Under the pieces are notes generated by a model. The model worked only from the letters and a program-made list of their open reading frames with translations. It had not been told where the DNA came from and did not search any database. A stretch of DNA of 64,000 bases from Trematomus loennbergii (taxonomy: Eukaryota > Chordata > Actinopteri > Perciformes > Nototheniidae), in assembly GCA_012861695.1 (NCBI GenBank), contig JAAOOA010000116.1, positions 26,010,970-26,074,969 of the forward strand, in the 5' to 3' direction. A program made the position numbers and the translations under genes. Numbering within the stretch: position 1 is the first letter of the stretch; every line of letters starts with the position of its first letter. Shown here piece by piece: positions 47,640-62,025 of the stretch.

Positions 47640-47760
47640 GTTTTCTTTGCTCTTGCCTTTCCTCTGCTCTGGACTGTCAGCGTTTACTTCCTGGACGAGA
47701 CACCGACCGAGCCCTGATTGGTCGGTGCACTGACGTCACGAGGTGAGTACGCACCAATAG
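47640..47760 (-). promoter_or_regulatory. HIBCH promoter region (CCAAT, CRE, ETS-like)
   Basis: Directly upstream of exon 1. It holds a perfect 8-base CRE (TGACGTCA, 47731-47738), a CCAAT box in the HIBCH direction (ATTGG, 47717-47721), a CCAAT in the opposite direction (47754-47758) and an ETS-like CAGGAAGT near 47686-47694. No TATA box is seen. Motifs in both orientations allow a bidirectional promoter. Confidence 0.65.
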
Positions 47761-48625
47761 AAGAAGAGTTGCGAAAATGCTTGATCGTCACGTGGTTCAT
47801 GGAGACTCAGATAGTTCCCGGAAGTTCGTGGCGGACCATTTGAATGCATTAATAACAGGAGATAGAACTGCGATTTTTGGTAATTAATTAGTGGTACATA
47901 AAGGTTTTGATTGCAATATTTATACAACATATCGATATGTGTATGTAGTTACATCAATATGTTTTTTTTTAAAAGTTCGCTAATATTTGAGGATTAAGAT
48001 AAAATAAGAATTATTGATACCAATTTGGGAAATGTTTGCATTGCAGCAGCAAAAGTCAAGGCATTGTATATTAGAGAAGGTAAAAGACTAGAAATAAACA
48101 ATCCAAAATGTAAACATCTCAATAGAATTAAAATAGCATTAAAAAAGTAGAAAATATACATACAGCTATTTTACCTGCCTTGTTAACATACAGTATACAT
48201 GTTAGGCTAACATTGCCTGGTTAAAGAGCCTGTTACTGTTGTTTATTGCTTTCAATTCTTTAAAACAAATATTATCTTCTTAAACTTGTATGGTAGTCAG
48301 GAGCATCACATCCTAATGTTTATTGATATATTAAGAGGGAGGGGATGGGAAGGAATGCTTCAAAATTCAGATTAGATTAATTTCTACCATTTCTTTCATT
48401 CATGGTGGTTTCAGTAATCCCATGGTAATTGAGGACATAAGTAATCTAAACGACTAATGTCATCTTTATGACTTTCAGAAAGGACAGGAGACCGACAGGT
48501 GCCTATCAATGATTGTCAACTGACAGCACAATGAGTCAAGGACTAGCAGCAGCATGATGATGATGTTAAATGTGTTGTTTTAGGAACATCCATTGTAAAT
48601 AAATGGAATTCAATAAACATTGAAT
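47690..48625 (+). ncRNA. Possible divergent two-exon non-coding transcript
   Basis: On the plus strand a candidate first exon ends at CACGAG|GTGAGTAC near 47742, inside the HIBCH promoter. A candidate last exon starts after TTTATGACTTTCAG at 48478, is about 145 bases long and ends near AATAAA signals (about 48598 and 48612). There is no open frame beyond a few codons. This rests on splice and poly(A) motifs only. Confidence 0.3.
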
Positions 48626-48892
48626 AGCATATCATGCAGTTTGTCTGTGCCTTTTCCTCCGTGTTGTCCTGGCATATAGTCCCCCATGGTTTGCTGTGCT
48701 GCTGGGATGCTCCAATCGCTCAGAGAAAGGAGTACAAATGTAAAGTTTCCCCACTGACACAGAGAGGAGGAAAGAATGCTGGCTCAAGTCAGCAGGAGCA
48801 ATTTAACTATCACAAAAGACAACAACAGTAACAAAATATGTGAGGTAATCATATTTTTCACAAAACGAAGACCACACCATTGGAAGCTTAAT
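48626..48892. other. Intergenic, unrecognised; shares a short piece with 57200-57235
   Basis: The 30-odd bases around 48691-48725 (TTTGCTGTGCTGCTGGGATG, then CTCCAATCG) recur in inverse at 57200-57235. No gene is supported. Confidence 0.4.
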
Positions 48893-50765
48893 GTCTGGTT
48901 TAATAAAAATAAGGAACAGGGAGAGGCTTGCAAAACTCTGGGAGTTGAGACTCAGGTGCAGGGTGAGGTCTCATTGCAGGTCTTCGGGCTCCATTGAATC
49001 CCCTGGGGTTCTTGTGCTGAAAGAGGGAGACAAAGACAGGAGAAAGGGTTAGATACATCTATATAGGCAAGGCAAGGCAAGGCAAGTTTATTTATATAGC
49101 ACCTTTCAACACAAGGTAATTCAAAGTGCTTTACAAAAATGGAAGACATTTTAAAAATGGCATTTAAAATCAGTCATTAAAAAGAAAAGATAATAAAATA
49201 AACATTAAAAGAAAAAAAAATACATGGATAAAAGTTACAGTGCAGTTTAAGATGTGAATAGTTCAATTAAAAGCAGCGGCAAAAAGAAAAGTCTTCAGCC
49301 TGGATTTAAAAGTAGTAAGAGTTGCAGCGGACCTGCAGGTTTCTGGGAGTTTGTTCCAGATATTTGGAGCATAATAACTGAACGCTGCTTCTCCATGTTT
49401 AGTTCTGACTCTGGGGACAGAAAGCTGACCAGTCCCTGAAGACCTGAGAGTTCTGGATGGTTCATAATTTAGCAGTAGGTCAGACATGTATTTTGGGCCT
49501 AAACCATTCAAAGCTTTATAAACCAGCAACAATATTTTGAAATCTATTCTTTGACACACAGGAAGCCAGTGTAAGGACTTCAGAACAGGAGTGATGTGAT
49601 CCACTTTCTTAGTGTTAGTGAGGACTCGAGCAGCGGCGTTCTGAATTAGCTGCAGCTTTCTAATAGATTTTTTAGTGAGGCCTGTAAAGACACCATTGCA
49701 GTAGTCGAGTCTACTGAAGATAAAAGCATGGACAAGTTTTTCCAAATCCTGCTGTGACATTAGTCCTTTAATCCTAGATATGTTCTTTAGGTGATAGTAG
49801 GCTGATTTAGTAACTGTTTTAATGTGACTGTTGAAACTCAGGTCAGAGTCCATGACTACACCTAGATTTCTGGCTTTATCTGTTGTTTTGAACATTGCAG
49901 ACTGAAGCTCAGCGCTAACTTTTATACGTTCTGCCTTGGCTCCAAAAACCATTACCTCAGTTTTATCTTTGTTTAATTGGAGAAAGTTCTGACACATCCA
50001 GTCATTGATTTGTTCAATGCACTTACTCAGTGTTTGAATTGGAGCATAATCTCCTGGTGAAATTGTTACGTAAATTTGTGTGTCATCCGCATAGCTATGG
50101 TAACTTATTTTGTTGTTTTTCATTATCTGAGCCAGTGGTAGCATGTAGATGTTAAAGAGAAGAGGCCCCAAGATGGAGCCTTGAGGTACCCCACATGTCA
50201 TATTTGTCAACTCAGATGTGTATTTACCTATAGAAACAAAGTTTTTTCTGTCCTTTAAGTAGGACTCAAACCAATTTAGAACTGTTGCCGAAAGTCCCAC
50301 CCAGTTTTCTAGTCGGTCTAGTAATATGTTGTGGTCAACAGTGTCAAACGCAGCACTGAGATCTAATAATACTAACACTGAAGTTCTGCCACTGTCTGTG
50401 TTTAAGTGGATGTCATTGAAGACCTTTACAAGAGCAGTCTCAGTGCTGTGGTTTGGACGAAATCCTGACTGGAACACATCCAAACAGTTATTTAAATGCA
50501 AGAAGTTACTCAACTGTTGAAATACAACTATATAGCAACCTATAGGATGGGAAATTGCTGACCTATTTTAAACGTACCTTGTGTTTTCACTCTCACTTAA
50601 GTCCCTCTCCCTTTGCCATCAATCCAAAATCAGTGAGTGACTTCTGCTCTGACAGCCAGGCATGACAGGTAATCTGTGACGTTTCGCTCTCTCAAAAGTT
50701 GGGCCATTTTGTCTTCCTGCGCCAATGAGCAGCTCTCATAGGAAAGAACGAGACCCCGCCTCCCA
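48893..50765 (-). ncRNA. Possible two-exon minus-strand transcript with an L2 in its intron
   Basis: A candidate promoter at about 50715-50765 has, on the minus strand, GGGAGGCGGGG (GC box) and CTCATTGGCG (inverted CCAAT). A first exon could end CACAAG|GTACGT near 50575. A strong pyrimidine tract and CTTTCAG precede a second exon at 49018, followed by ATTAAA near 48900. The open frames found (25 and 24 codons, plus a run of about 38 codons without a start in exon 2) are too short to call a protein. Evidence is motif-only. Confidence 0.3.
49066..50520 (-). mobile_element. L2-like LINE, 3' part of ORF2 (reverse transcriptase) plus tail
   Basis: A 416-codon frame (50513-49263) holds reverse transcriptase motifs: FQSGFRPNHSTETALVKV, VLLDLSAAFDTVDHNILL, GVPQGSILGPLLFNIYM and the catalytic SYADDTQIY. 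The typical C-terminal LQLIQNAAARVLT, LHWLPVCQRIDFK and SRLKTFLF follow. The 3' tail has repeated GGCAA units and TTTATTTATATAGCACCTTT. The 5' part with endonuclease is missing, so the copy is 5'-truncated, but its frame is still open and hence young. Confidence 0.92.
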
Positions 50766-50785
50766 CGCTGTATCCAGTTCTTATT

Positions 50786-51922
50786 ATTGAGTGGCCGGCG
50801 AAGTCACACCCATCTACTTCCGACCTATGGGACCTTATTTCGGAAAATAATGTATTGAAGTCAATGGAGAGAGAAAACTTATCTTTCGATCCCGTTTGAA
50901 TTGTGCCATGAATTACACATATGATGTTTGTCAATCTTAAAAAATAATTTCCATGTCAAAAAAGTCACAGTTTGTCGTAAAACTGTTGAAATATAAGACT
51001 ATGAAAAATACGCAACTAGAAAGACTACAAATCCCAGAGTCGCGTAAGTGATGTCACAATTGTTTTCCTCCACTAAGAGATAGCTAAGATCAGCGCGATA
51101 TAAATATAATCTATCGATATGGCGCTGGCTAAGATAAGATAACTTTAACAAGATGCCTGTGTGCTTAGTACCAGGTTGTTATCATACCAGCAAGGGTCTT
51201 GCTCGTTCTTTCGCTTCCGTCTGATGAAAGGACCAGGAGTGTCTGGATCAAGCTAGCTAGTAGCTAGCACGTTAGTTAGCATTACAGCCTTGTCATTTTT
51301 ATTAGCCTTAACATGAAGTAACATTAAGTAACCCAAAATGTTAAACAGTAAGAGTAGTAGTCATATTTCGTGAACCCTTTGAATAGTACTGTCACCGGTG
51401 TGATCATTCTATAATACACAATTTAAGCCCGGGGGAGAAATGCTAATGCTAACGCTAGCATCGGCGATCTTCTCTACTTCATGCTATCTGCACAAATGGT
51501 TGACATTAAACATTAAAACGACAGGCAGTTCAGAGAGAATCAAAGGAAGGCAGGCAGGCAGCTTTGCATGACTTTCTTCAGGACGTGTTTCATTGTGGTG
51601 ATAGTGAGGGTAGTCAATCGTTTTGTTGACAAGACAGTAGTGACGGCAATCTCGGTGATGTGTGTTGCTCTGTGAGACCAGAGATGTAGTTCATTGAGCG
51701 TTTCACACAAACAAATGTGTGACTTCACAGTTTTACGACACATTTTTTTTTTTTGACTTGCAAAATTATCTTTTAAATTGACAAACATCATATGTGTAAT
51801 TCGTGGCACAGTTCAAACGGGATCGAAAGATAATCTTTCTTCTCCATTGACTTCAATACATAATTTTTCCTAAATAAGGTCCCATGGAGGTCCACCGGAA
51901 GGGAGGGACTTCGCCACTCTAT
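50786..51922. mobile_element. Long-TIR DNA element, copy 3
   Basis: The left end, GAGTGGCCGGCGAAGTCACA, and the right end, GACTTCGCCACTCTAT, carry the same extended inverted arms as copies 1 and 2. The core is the inverse of that in copy 2 (TAGCTAGCACGTTAG, AACTTTAACAAGATGCCTGT). Non-autonomous. Confidence 0.85.
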
Positions 51923-51926
51923 ACAT

Positions 51927-53040
51927 CCATGGGGTCCTTCTCAGGTCGATTAAATGGAATCCTTGCGTCCCTCACTTGCGTCGTTCCCTGCGTTTAGTCC
52001 CTCCCACCAGGGAAGCATGGAGAGACGCAAGGAAACCACGAGAAGCAGGGAAATGAGTTTTAAGAGCAATGGGACGTCCTTTCCTCCGGAGCGTCACGTG
52101 AAGCGACGTCCGTTTGTGATGACGCCGCACAGCTGTTCGTCTGACAGCAGCTCTGTCCCCGTTATTTTCACAAACACCCCCGCCTCTGTTAGTACACACA
52201 TTTACTGACACAAACATTTGTATCATCTGTTGTAGACCCAAATACATCAAATCAAATAAGAAACTCATTCTCAAAAAAGATAAACGCCATTCTTAAAATG
52301 TATAAACGAACAATAGTTGGATTAATATTGATTAGAGTGCACAATAGAAATAAAATAATTCAGAGAGAAAAAAGAGATATGCTATCAAAACCCAGTTAGA
52401 TTAACATTCATTAATCATTGGATTGCACACTTTGTTTGTGTGGATATGTAGCAAATTAACATGTTAAATAGCACTTAATGACTGACTGAATGGAAATGAC
52501 AATAAATGAAAATGTAAAACGAAAAAGCGATCATGAAAATGTTTCCAATAAATGAATAAAATAATTTTTGACCACTTTGTTGTTCAGATATATCACATAT
52601 TTGTAACTGAATGATGCATTCATTGAAACAAAACACAGTATAAACTGAGGAGTGAGTCCCGTGAGTTTCATGTGTTTTTTTCACTCCGCTGGGAAACTGC
52701 TCTCATGTCAAGAAGCATCAGATCAGTGCATGTGCATGCGTCCAATCAGTGAGCGATACACAGTAAGGGGGCGGGGAGAGTATCTGAGGATTTCACCGGA
52801 GGATGGTCTGGTGGTTCCTCGGTTATCGCTCCTCCATTATCGCTCCTCGCTCCTCGATCCTCGGTCCTCCGGCAGAAATAAGCATAGATATATATAAACA
52901 TATTATTTATTTATATATATCTATGGAAATAAGAGCCATGGGACGCTACTCAAGATGGCGCAGACAAATCAACTTCCGGTGATACCGAGGACCGAGGACC
53001 GAGGAAATGAAAATAGTCGACCTGAGAAGGACCCATGGAG
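51927..53040. mobile_element. DNA element with GGTCCTTCTCAGGTCGA inverted ends
   Basis: CCATGGGGTCCTTCTCAGGT at 51927 is mirrored at 53018-53040 by GTCGACCTGAGAAGGACCCATGG, differing by one base. The left 270 bases are CpG-rich. No transposase is visible. I do not recognise the family. Confidence 0.65.
52780..53010. repeat. Inverted repeat of CTCCTCGATCCTCGGTCCTC type around an AT-rich loop
   Basis: Pyrimidine-strand repeats at 52800-52872 face purine-strand repeats (GACCGAGGACCGAGGA) at 52985-53003. Between them ATAGATATATATAAA and TTTATATATATCTAT form a second hairpin at 52886-52924. Confidence 0.7.
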
Positions 53041-53369
53041 TGAACGGAGATGTCTATCTGGCACCACCGAGGGAGATTTATGCATCCTACCTGCTGTTTT
53101 CTGCCACACTGCCACCTACTGTGCAGAGGAGGCACTCTCACTCCTATATTCTACTAATATATTATTTTTAAAATATTACACTAGACTCAACAGTACTGTG
53201 AACTTTGTATAATATTGTTTTATTCATATTGATAAATATCTAAACCCGTCTCGAAGAAAACATTGTAGAGGTTGTAGTAATCTTAAACAAAAATGAAACT
53301 ACTGCATTATTATAATTCACCATCTTTACTATACAATGCAATAACACTATACTACAATATACAATAAAT

Positions 53370-54262
53370 CCAATCCAATCCACTTTATTTCTATAGCACA
53401 TTTAAAAACAACAGAGTTGAACAAAGTGCTGTAGTGTACATCATCAACTGTATAAAAACATAGCATAAATACATAAAAAACAGACAGAAGGACATGAAAC
53501 AAATGTAAGACACGAGACACTGAAACCAGATCAGAAGCCACAGACTGAAAAACTCTCCTACATGACGTAAAAACAATACAAAACACTAGTAAGATAAAAA
53601 CCCCAAATTAAAAGCACAAGTGTCATACCTGTCCTGTAAATGCAAGGGAAAAGAAGTGGGTTTTTAAACGAGATTTAAAAAACAGGCAGAGTTGGAGCAA
53701 GTCTAACCTGGAGGGGCAATTCCTTCCATAATGTTGGAGCGGCAACAGCAAAGGCTCTGTCTCCTCGCTGCTTCAACCTTGATTTTGGGACTACCAGAAG
53801 TAATCTGTCAGCAGACCTCAGTGACCATGTGGGTGTGTATGGTTTTAAAAGATCTGCCAGGTACGGTGGGGCTAAACCGTTTAGGGCTTTGTATGCAAAC
53901 AATAACATTTTAAATTGTATTCTAAAATTGACTGGTAGCCAATGTAAAGAGGCGAGTACAGGCGTATTATGTTCACGCCTGCCTGTCCTTGTAAGGAGGC
54001 GTGCAGCAGCATTCTGGACCAGCTGGCGAGACAGGGAAGCCTTGCTTACCCCAATGTACAGAGCATTGCAGTGATCCAGTTTAGTGGATATAAAACAATG
54101 TATTACTCTCTCAAAGTCATTAAAAGAAAGGAAAGGCTTGACCTTTGCTAAAATTCTTAGCTGAAAAAAGCTGGATTTTACCACAGAATTGATCTGTTTG
54201 TCTAGTTTAAAATCACGATCAATCCGTACACCCAGATTCGTTACAATGGAATCCAGCACAGG
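53370..54262 (-). mobile_element. L2-like LINE fragment, different subfamily
   Basis: The reverse frame 54259-53675 reads NLGVRIDRDFKLDKQINSVV, then LVQNAAARLLTRTGRREHNT and LHWLPVNFRIQFKMLLFAYK. These are the C-terminal ORF2 landmarks of the L2 group, with sequence clearly different from the copy at 49066. The tail has TTTATTTCTATAGCACATTT. Truncated, non-functional. Confidence 0.88.
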
Positions 54263-54299
54263 CTATTGACTATGCAATACAATAATACTATACAATAAC

Positions 54300-54815
54300 C
54301 TACTAATACTGTGCAATAATGTTATACTATACTCTACTATACTATGATATATTATGCTATATTATAATATACGATACTACTGTACACTAAACTATACTAT
54401 ATTGTATTGTACTACACTATACTGTGCAATATTATACTATGCTATACTATATTATACTATACTATATATTATACTATACTTTACTATATTATAATGTACT
54501 ACACTATACTATACTACACTATGCTATGCTATATTAAAATATACTATATTATACTGCACTACACTATACTATACCAAACTATACTATACTGTAATATACT
54601 ATACTTTGCTATATTATATACTATATTATACTGTACTGTACTATACTATACTATGCTATATTATATACTATACTGTACTGTATACTATACTATATTATAC
54701 TATACTATACTATAGCCTACTATCAATACCATACTATACTATACTATACTATCATGACCATACTATACTATACTACACTATACTATACTACACTATACTA
54801 TACTATCCCGTACCA
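54300..54815. repeat. ATACT-type satellite, degenerate
   Basis: About 500 bases made of ACTAT/ATACT pentamers with scattered changes. It stops where a LINE on the other strand begins and resumes at 55645-55680, after that LINE. Open frames across it are composition artefacts. Confidence 0.93.
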
Positions 54816-54839
54816 AAACCATCCCGTACCAAAACCATC

Positions 54840-55644
54840 CAGAATTTAAACTTCACCCTTGACAGCAACACTCTACATCCCCCCCCCCCCCCTTCACATC
54901 CGCAACCTCGGAGTCATCTTCGACAGTCAGCTCAAATTCAATCACCACATCAATCACATCACCAGGACCGCCTTTTTCCACCTCAAAAACATTGCCCGTC
55001 TCCGCCCATCACTCTCCTCCTCTGCTGCTGAAACCCTGATTCATGCATTCATCACATCACAACTCGACTACTCCAATAGCATCCTCTACGCTCGGCATAC
55101 CATCCAACCTCCTCAATAAACTCCAACATATCCAGAACTCTGCTGCCTGCCTCCTCACCCACACCCGCTCCCGAGACCAGATCACTCCCGTCCTCCAGAA
55201 CCTCCACTGGCCCCGTCCGTCAAAGAATCGACTTCAAAGTCCTCCTCATTACTCACAAAGCCCTCAACAACCAGGCCCCCCCCCCCCCTACCTCACAGAC
55301 CTGCTGCACACCACACCCCCTCCCGCTGCCTCCGCTCATCAGAAGCCAACCTCCTATCCATCCCCACCCGCACCAATCACCGGACCTGGGGGGACAGAGC
55401 CTTCTCCGTCGCTGCCCCCTCCCTCTGGAACTCACTCCCCCAACCCTTCAGAGACTGCACTGACCTCACCACCTTCAAAAAACTCACAAAACTCACCTCT
55501 TCAATCTGGCTTTTAATGTGTGATTGTTTTTGTATTGCTTGATTTTAATTTTACTTTAACTATATTTATTTGTTGTTCTCTTCTTTTCACTATCTCTGTA
55601 AAGCGACTTTGAGCACCCGTAAAATAAATCTATTATTATTATTA
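54840..55644 (+). mobile_element. L2-like LINE fragment on the plus strand, inserted into the ATACT satellite
   Basis: Reads NLGVIFDSQLKFNHHINHIT and FHLKNIARLRPSLSSSAAET. Then, with frameshifts, come LQHIQNSAACLLTHTRSRDQ and later LTDLLHTTPPPA. The tail CTGTAAAGCGACTTTGAGCA is followed by an ATT repeat. ATACT pentamers on both sides show insertion into the satellite. Confidence 0.85.
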
Positions 55645-55680
55645 TTATTACTACTATACTATACTATACTATGCTATAGA

Positions 55681-56340
55681 TAATCTAAGTACTTCAATGC
55701 ATATTCCACCAGTCACTGAAAATACTGTGGGAGTTTATAAAACATGTATTGAAAAACAAGAAGTGGTGGCTCTTAAAGAACCACTTGTGAACTTGTTGTG
55801 TAAAAGTGTGGATGTAAACATTAACAACGTGTTTGATTGCACAGGCTATCACACTGAGTGTAGGTGCCATAATGCTACTTAGCCCAAGTTCATTATTTGT
55901 ATTATTATTATTATTATATTGTTTACGTCACTTTATTTGTTTGTTGAGCACTTCCGGTAATTGTCACATGGGTCAGGGTGTGGTTTGTCTATATAAGTCA
56001 CCTGTTCTTGTCGAGTGCGGATGACAGAGGGTGAGCTTGTGCTGTCATTTTTCTGTTGACCGTTTTGTCCATAGTTACTGTGTTTTGATTTGTTTATCCT
56101 AAAACTATCTTGCTTCAGTATGGACTTTCTCTTCAAAAACGCGTCACAGTTTACATGTATAGCCAAGCTTAGCCTCTCAGCGACTCAAACTGAACTGGAA
56201 ATTAAGCTGCCACACTGAGATCAGAGTACTGCACTGGAAGTTCCAGGGTGATGGCAGCCTTCCTGGGCAAATAAAAAGCACACCTTGACATTAGCCCAGA
56301 GTTGTTTATTAAGAAGAATGGAGGCAAGCAACAATTAAAA
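55681..56340. other. Intergenic, nothing firm
   Basis: A TATATAAG motif lies at about 55990. No exon, RNA gene or repeat ends that I can support. Confidence 0.4.
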
Positions 56341-56626
56341 ATCAGTTACTACTGGTGTTTGTTATGCATAGAAAGCACTTTTACATGAGCACAAACACAA
56401 TCATACAGTAATGCATCAAAAGCTTTTTATTCAAACATCCAGCATTGTTTGATCCTGAATGCTTTTCACCTTATTACAGTGTTGGGTGTGTATTAAAAGG
56501 AAATGCAACATTTGAGTAATAATGTGTTAACAAATATTTCTGCAGTTACATCTTGATATGGTATGATGATGAAGGTTTCCAGGTTCCAACATGACTTGTT
56601 TCTCCACCTATCAGGAACACCCTAAT

Positions 56627-57180
<554 letters not shown>

Positions 57181-57234
57181 AGTGTGACTAAAAAATTAAC
57201 GATTGGAGCATCCCCAGGCAGCACAGCAAAATTC

Positions 57235-58681
57235 ATACCCCTTAACTTTTTCACATTTTGTTATGTTACAGCCTTATTTGAAAATGATTATTAAATTCAT
57301 TGTGTTTCTCAATATTCCACACACAATACCCATGATGACAAAGTGAAAACGTTTTTTAAAGAATGTTTTGCAAACGTGTTAAAAATAATCAATTAAATAT
57401 CACATGTACATAAGTATTCACACCCTTTGCTATGACACTGAAAATGGAGATGTTTCTATAACTTGATGGAGTCCACCTGTGGTAAATTAAATAGATTTGA
57501 CATGACTTGGTAAGGAACACAGCTGTCTATATGAGGTCCCACAGTTGACAGTGCATATCAGAGCACAAACCAAGTCATGAGGTCCAGGGAATTGTCTGTA
57601 GATCTCAGAGACAGGATTGTATCAAGGCACAGATCTGGGAAGGTCTTATTGAACGTCCCAACGAGCACAGTGGTCTCCATCATTTGCAAATGGAAGATGT
57701 TTGAAACCACCAGCGCTCTTCCTAGAGCTGGCCGCCCAAACCAAACTGAACATCGGGGAGAAGGGCCTTAGTCAGAGAGGTGACCAAGAACCCGATGGTC
57801 ACTCTGACAGAGCTCCAGTGTTCCTCTGTGGAGATGGGAGAAACCTTCTAGAAGGACAACCATCTGTGCAGCACTCCACCAATCAGGCCTTTATGGTAGA
57901 GTGGCCAGAAGGAAGCCACTCCTCAGTAAAAGGCACATGAAAGCCCCCATGGAGCACCTAGAGTACTCTCAGACCATGAGAAACCAAATTGTCTGGTTTG
58001 ATGAAACCAAAATGGATCTCTTTGGCCTGAATGCCAAGCATCATGTCTGGAGGAACCCAGCAGGAACTGGGAGACTAGTCAGGATCAAGGGAAAGATGAA
58101 TGCAGCAATGAACAGAGAGATCCTTGATGAAAACCTGCTCCAGAGCGCTCTGGACCTCAGACTGGGGCGAAGGTTCACCTTTCAACAGGACAACGACCCT
58201 AAGCACACAGCCAAGATAACAAAGGAGTGGCTTCAGGACAAGTCTGTGAATGTTCTTGAGAGCCTCAGCCAGAGCCCAGACTTGAACCGGATTGAATATC
58301 TCTGGAGAGATTTGAAAAATGGCTGTGCACCGACGCTCCCAACCTGATGGAGCTTGAGATGATCTGCAAAGAAGAATGGGAGAAACTGCCAATGTGCCAG
58401 GCTTGTAGCATCATACTCAAGAAGACTTGAGGCTGTAATTGCTGCCAAAGGTGCTTCAACAAAGTATTGAGTAAAGGGTGTGAATGTTTATGTGATATTT
58501 TATTTTTTATTTTTAAGTCATTTGCAAAAAATTATTTAAACACTTTTTTCACTTTGTCATAATGGGGTATTGTGTCTAGAATGTTGAAAAAACAAATGAC
58601 TTAATCCATTTTGAAATATGGCTGTAACATAACAAAATGTGGAAAAAGTGAAGGGGTATGAATACTTTCCGGATGCAACTG
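57235..58681 (+). mobile_element. Tc1/mariner element, left end truncated
   Basis: The right terminus, reading inward CAGTTGCATCCGGAAAGTAT, is intact and ends at 58681 followed by the TA target. The left terminal 15-20 bases are missing: the element starts ATTCATACCCCTTAACTTTT after unrelated sequence. It encloses a broken transposase gene on the plus strand. Confidence 0.92.
57577..58425 (+). pseudogene. Tc1-like transposase, frameshifted
   Basis: The N-terminal part (57577-57771) reads MRSRELSVDLRDRIVSRHRS, the paired-type helix-turn-helix DNA-binding region. The catalytic part (about 57950-58345) keeps [12 protein letters not shown] (first Asp), [13 protein letters not shown] (second Asp) and [15 protein letters not shown] (Glu of the DD34E triad). 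Frame changes between and after these blocks, and loss of sequence near 57770-57900, make it non-functional. Confidence 0.9.
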
Positions 58682-58857
58682 TACCTGTAGTATCTGTCCA
58701 TTTTGAAACCTCGAAGGAAGATCCTTCAGGAAAAAACTAAACAAAATCACTTTAAACTTGATCAAAACAGATAATCTTGGTCTAACACACATGTACAATC
58801 ATTCTGGTTTTAAGAAGCTAACATAAAATCCTCATGAGGGTTACAGAGGTTACTTAC

Positions 58858-58912
58858 TTGTGCAGGAGAGCAGATCCATTGACCCAGCCTCCTGCTGCTG
58901 ATCATTATATCT
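58858..58912 (-). promoter_or_regulatory. TATA-like promoter and exon 1 of PRR13-like copy A
   Basis: GATATAATGAT lies at about the same distance from the conserved exon end (CTCTCCTGCACA) as GATAAAAAGG does in copy B. Flanking blocks (CAGGGGG, CTAAATGGGTGTG) are shared with copy B. Confidence 0.55.
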
Positions 58913-59805
58913 GCAGTCCACTTCACATCACAGGGGGACGTGCCACAACTAGTGACCTAAATGGGTGTGTGTGTGTGTGTGTAATTTTTAACTTAGAGTC
59001 AAATTAATCATTTAGTTTTCCAGCCCCCAACAAAAACTTGTTTGAAAAATCTAGAACAAATATTTTGGTTTAGAAACACATTTGAATACATTTTGATCTT
59101 GAGATTTTGTTAAACTCTGCACATTTCCTTTCTCAACACTGTAGCTAGAAGTCCTCCCCCCCTCCGTCTCATTTGCACTCGATGTCAGTCATGGATATTT
59201 TTTCATAACCTTGACTGAAAGTTGATAAATACATTCTGAAATGAAATCATTAATTGGTTCTCAGAAATGTATGTTGACCACTCTGATCAGATGTAATTCA
59301 AAATGTCAGAGTTTAGGACATGAGTTTAAATTCATTTCAACCTGGTTCATGAGAATGTAATGGGGAGCCACAGGGTGTGTAACTTTCAAAATCACTCAGA
59401 ATAAAGGTCTTAATTCAACACTCCCTGGGTAAATAAGATATATGAATACACACTGATAGATAACCCACACAGTGTAATATGAAACCATGAGGTCAGATGA
59501 AATGTAAAACACAAGGGAGTGCTCAAATAATATATATCAAAAGCATACACTGCTGTAATAGTTCCTTACAAAAAGCAAACGAAAAAAACTAAGCCATTGC
59601 AAGTTTACTTTACTAGCATTTTCATATGCACTTTTACATTCACACAAACACCATCAGCGATACAATAATGTTCGATACATAATCTATTTTTAAATGATAC
59701 ATGAAGAATTATTTAACAGTAATATATTGATTGTAATATATAGTATGAGGAGAATGTTTCCAGCTTGTCTTGCTCTTTCTTCTTCATCCAATCAGGAACC
59801 TTCAT
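58913..59805. other. Between PRR13-like copies A and B
   Basis: The left part is the duplicated upstream region of copy A. The right part (about 59630-59805) is the 3' UTR of copy B. Nothing else is recognised. Confidence 0.45.
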
Positions 59806-61979
<2,174 letters not shown>

Positions 61980-61990
<11 letters not shown>

Positions 61991-62025
61991 GAGCAGATCA
62001 CACCGCTCCACCTCCTTTTTATCTG
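61980..62025 (-). promoter_or_regulatory. TATA-like promoter and exon 1 of PRR13-like copy B
   Basis: The minus strand shows GATAAAAAGGAGG, then the conserved GATCTGCTCTCCTGCACACA and donor GTAAGT. The distance puts a start site near 61990. Confidence 0.6.

Noticed and set aside
51954..52208. 84-codon plus-strand frame in the CpG-rich part of the 51927-53040 element
   Set aside because: No domain and no splice support. It lies inside an inverted-end element, so chance in GC-rich DNA is the simpler reading.
54407..55031. Tyr/Ile/Leu-rich 102- and 141-codon frames
   Set aside because: Direct translation of the ATACT satellite.
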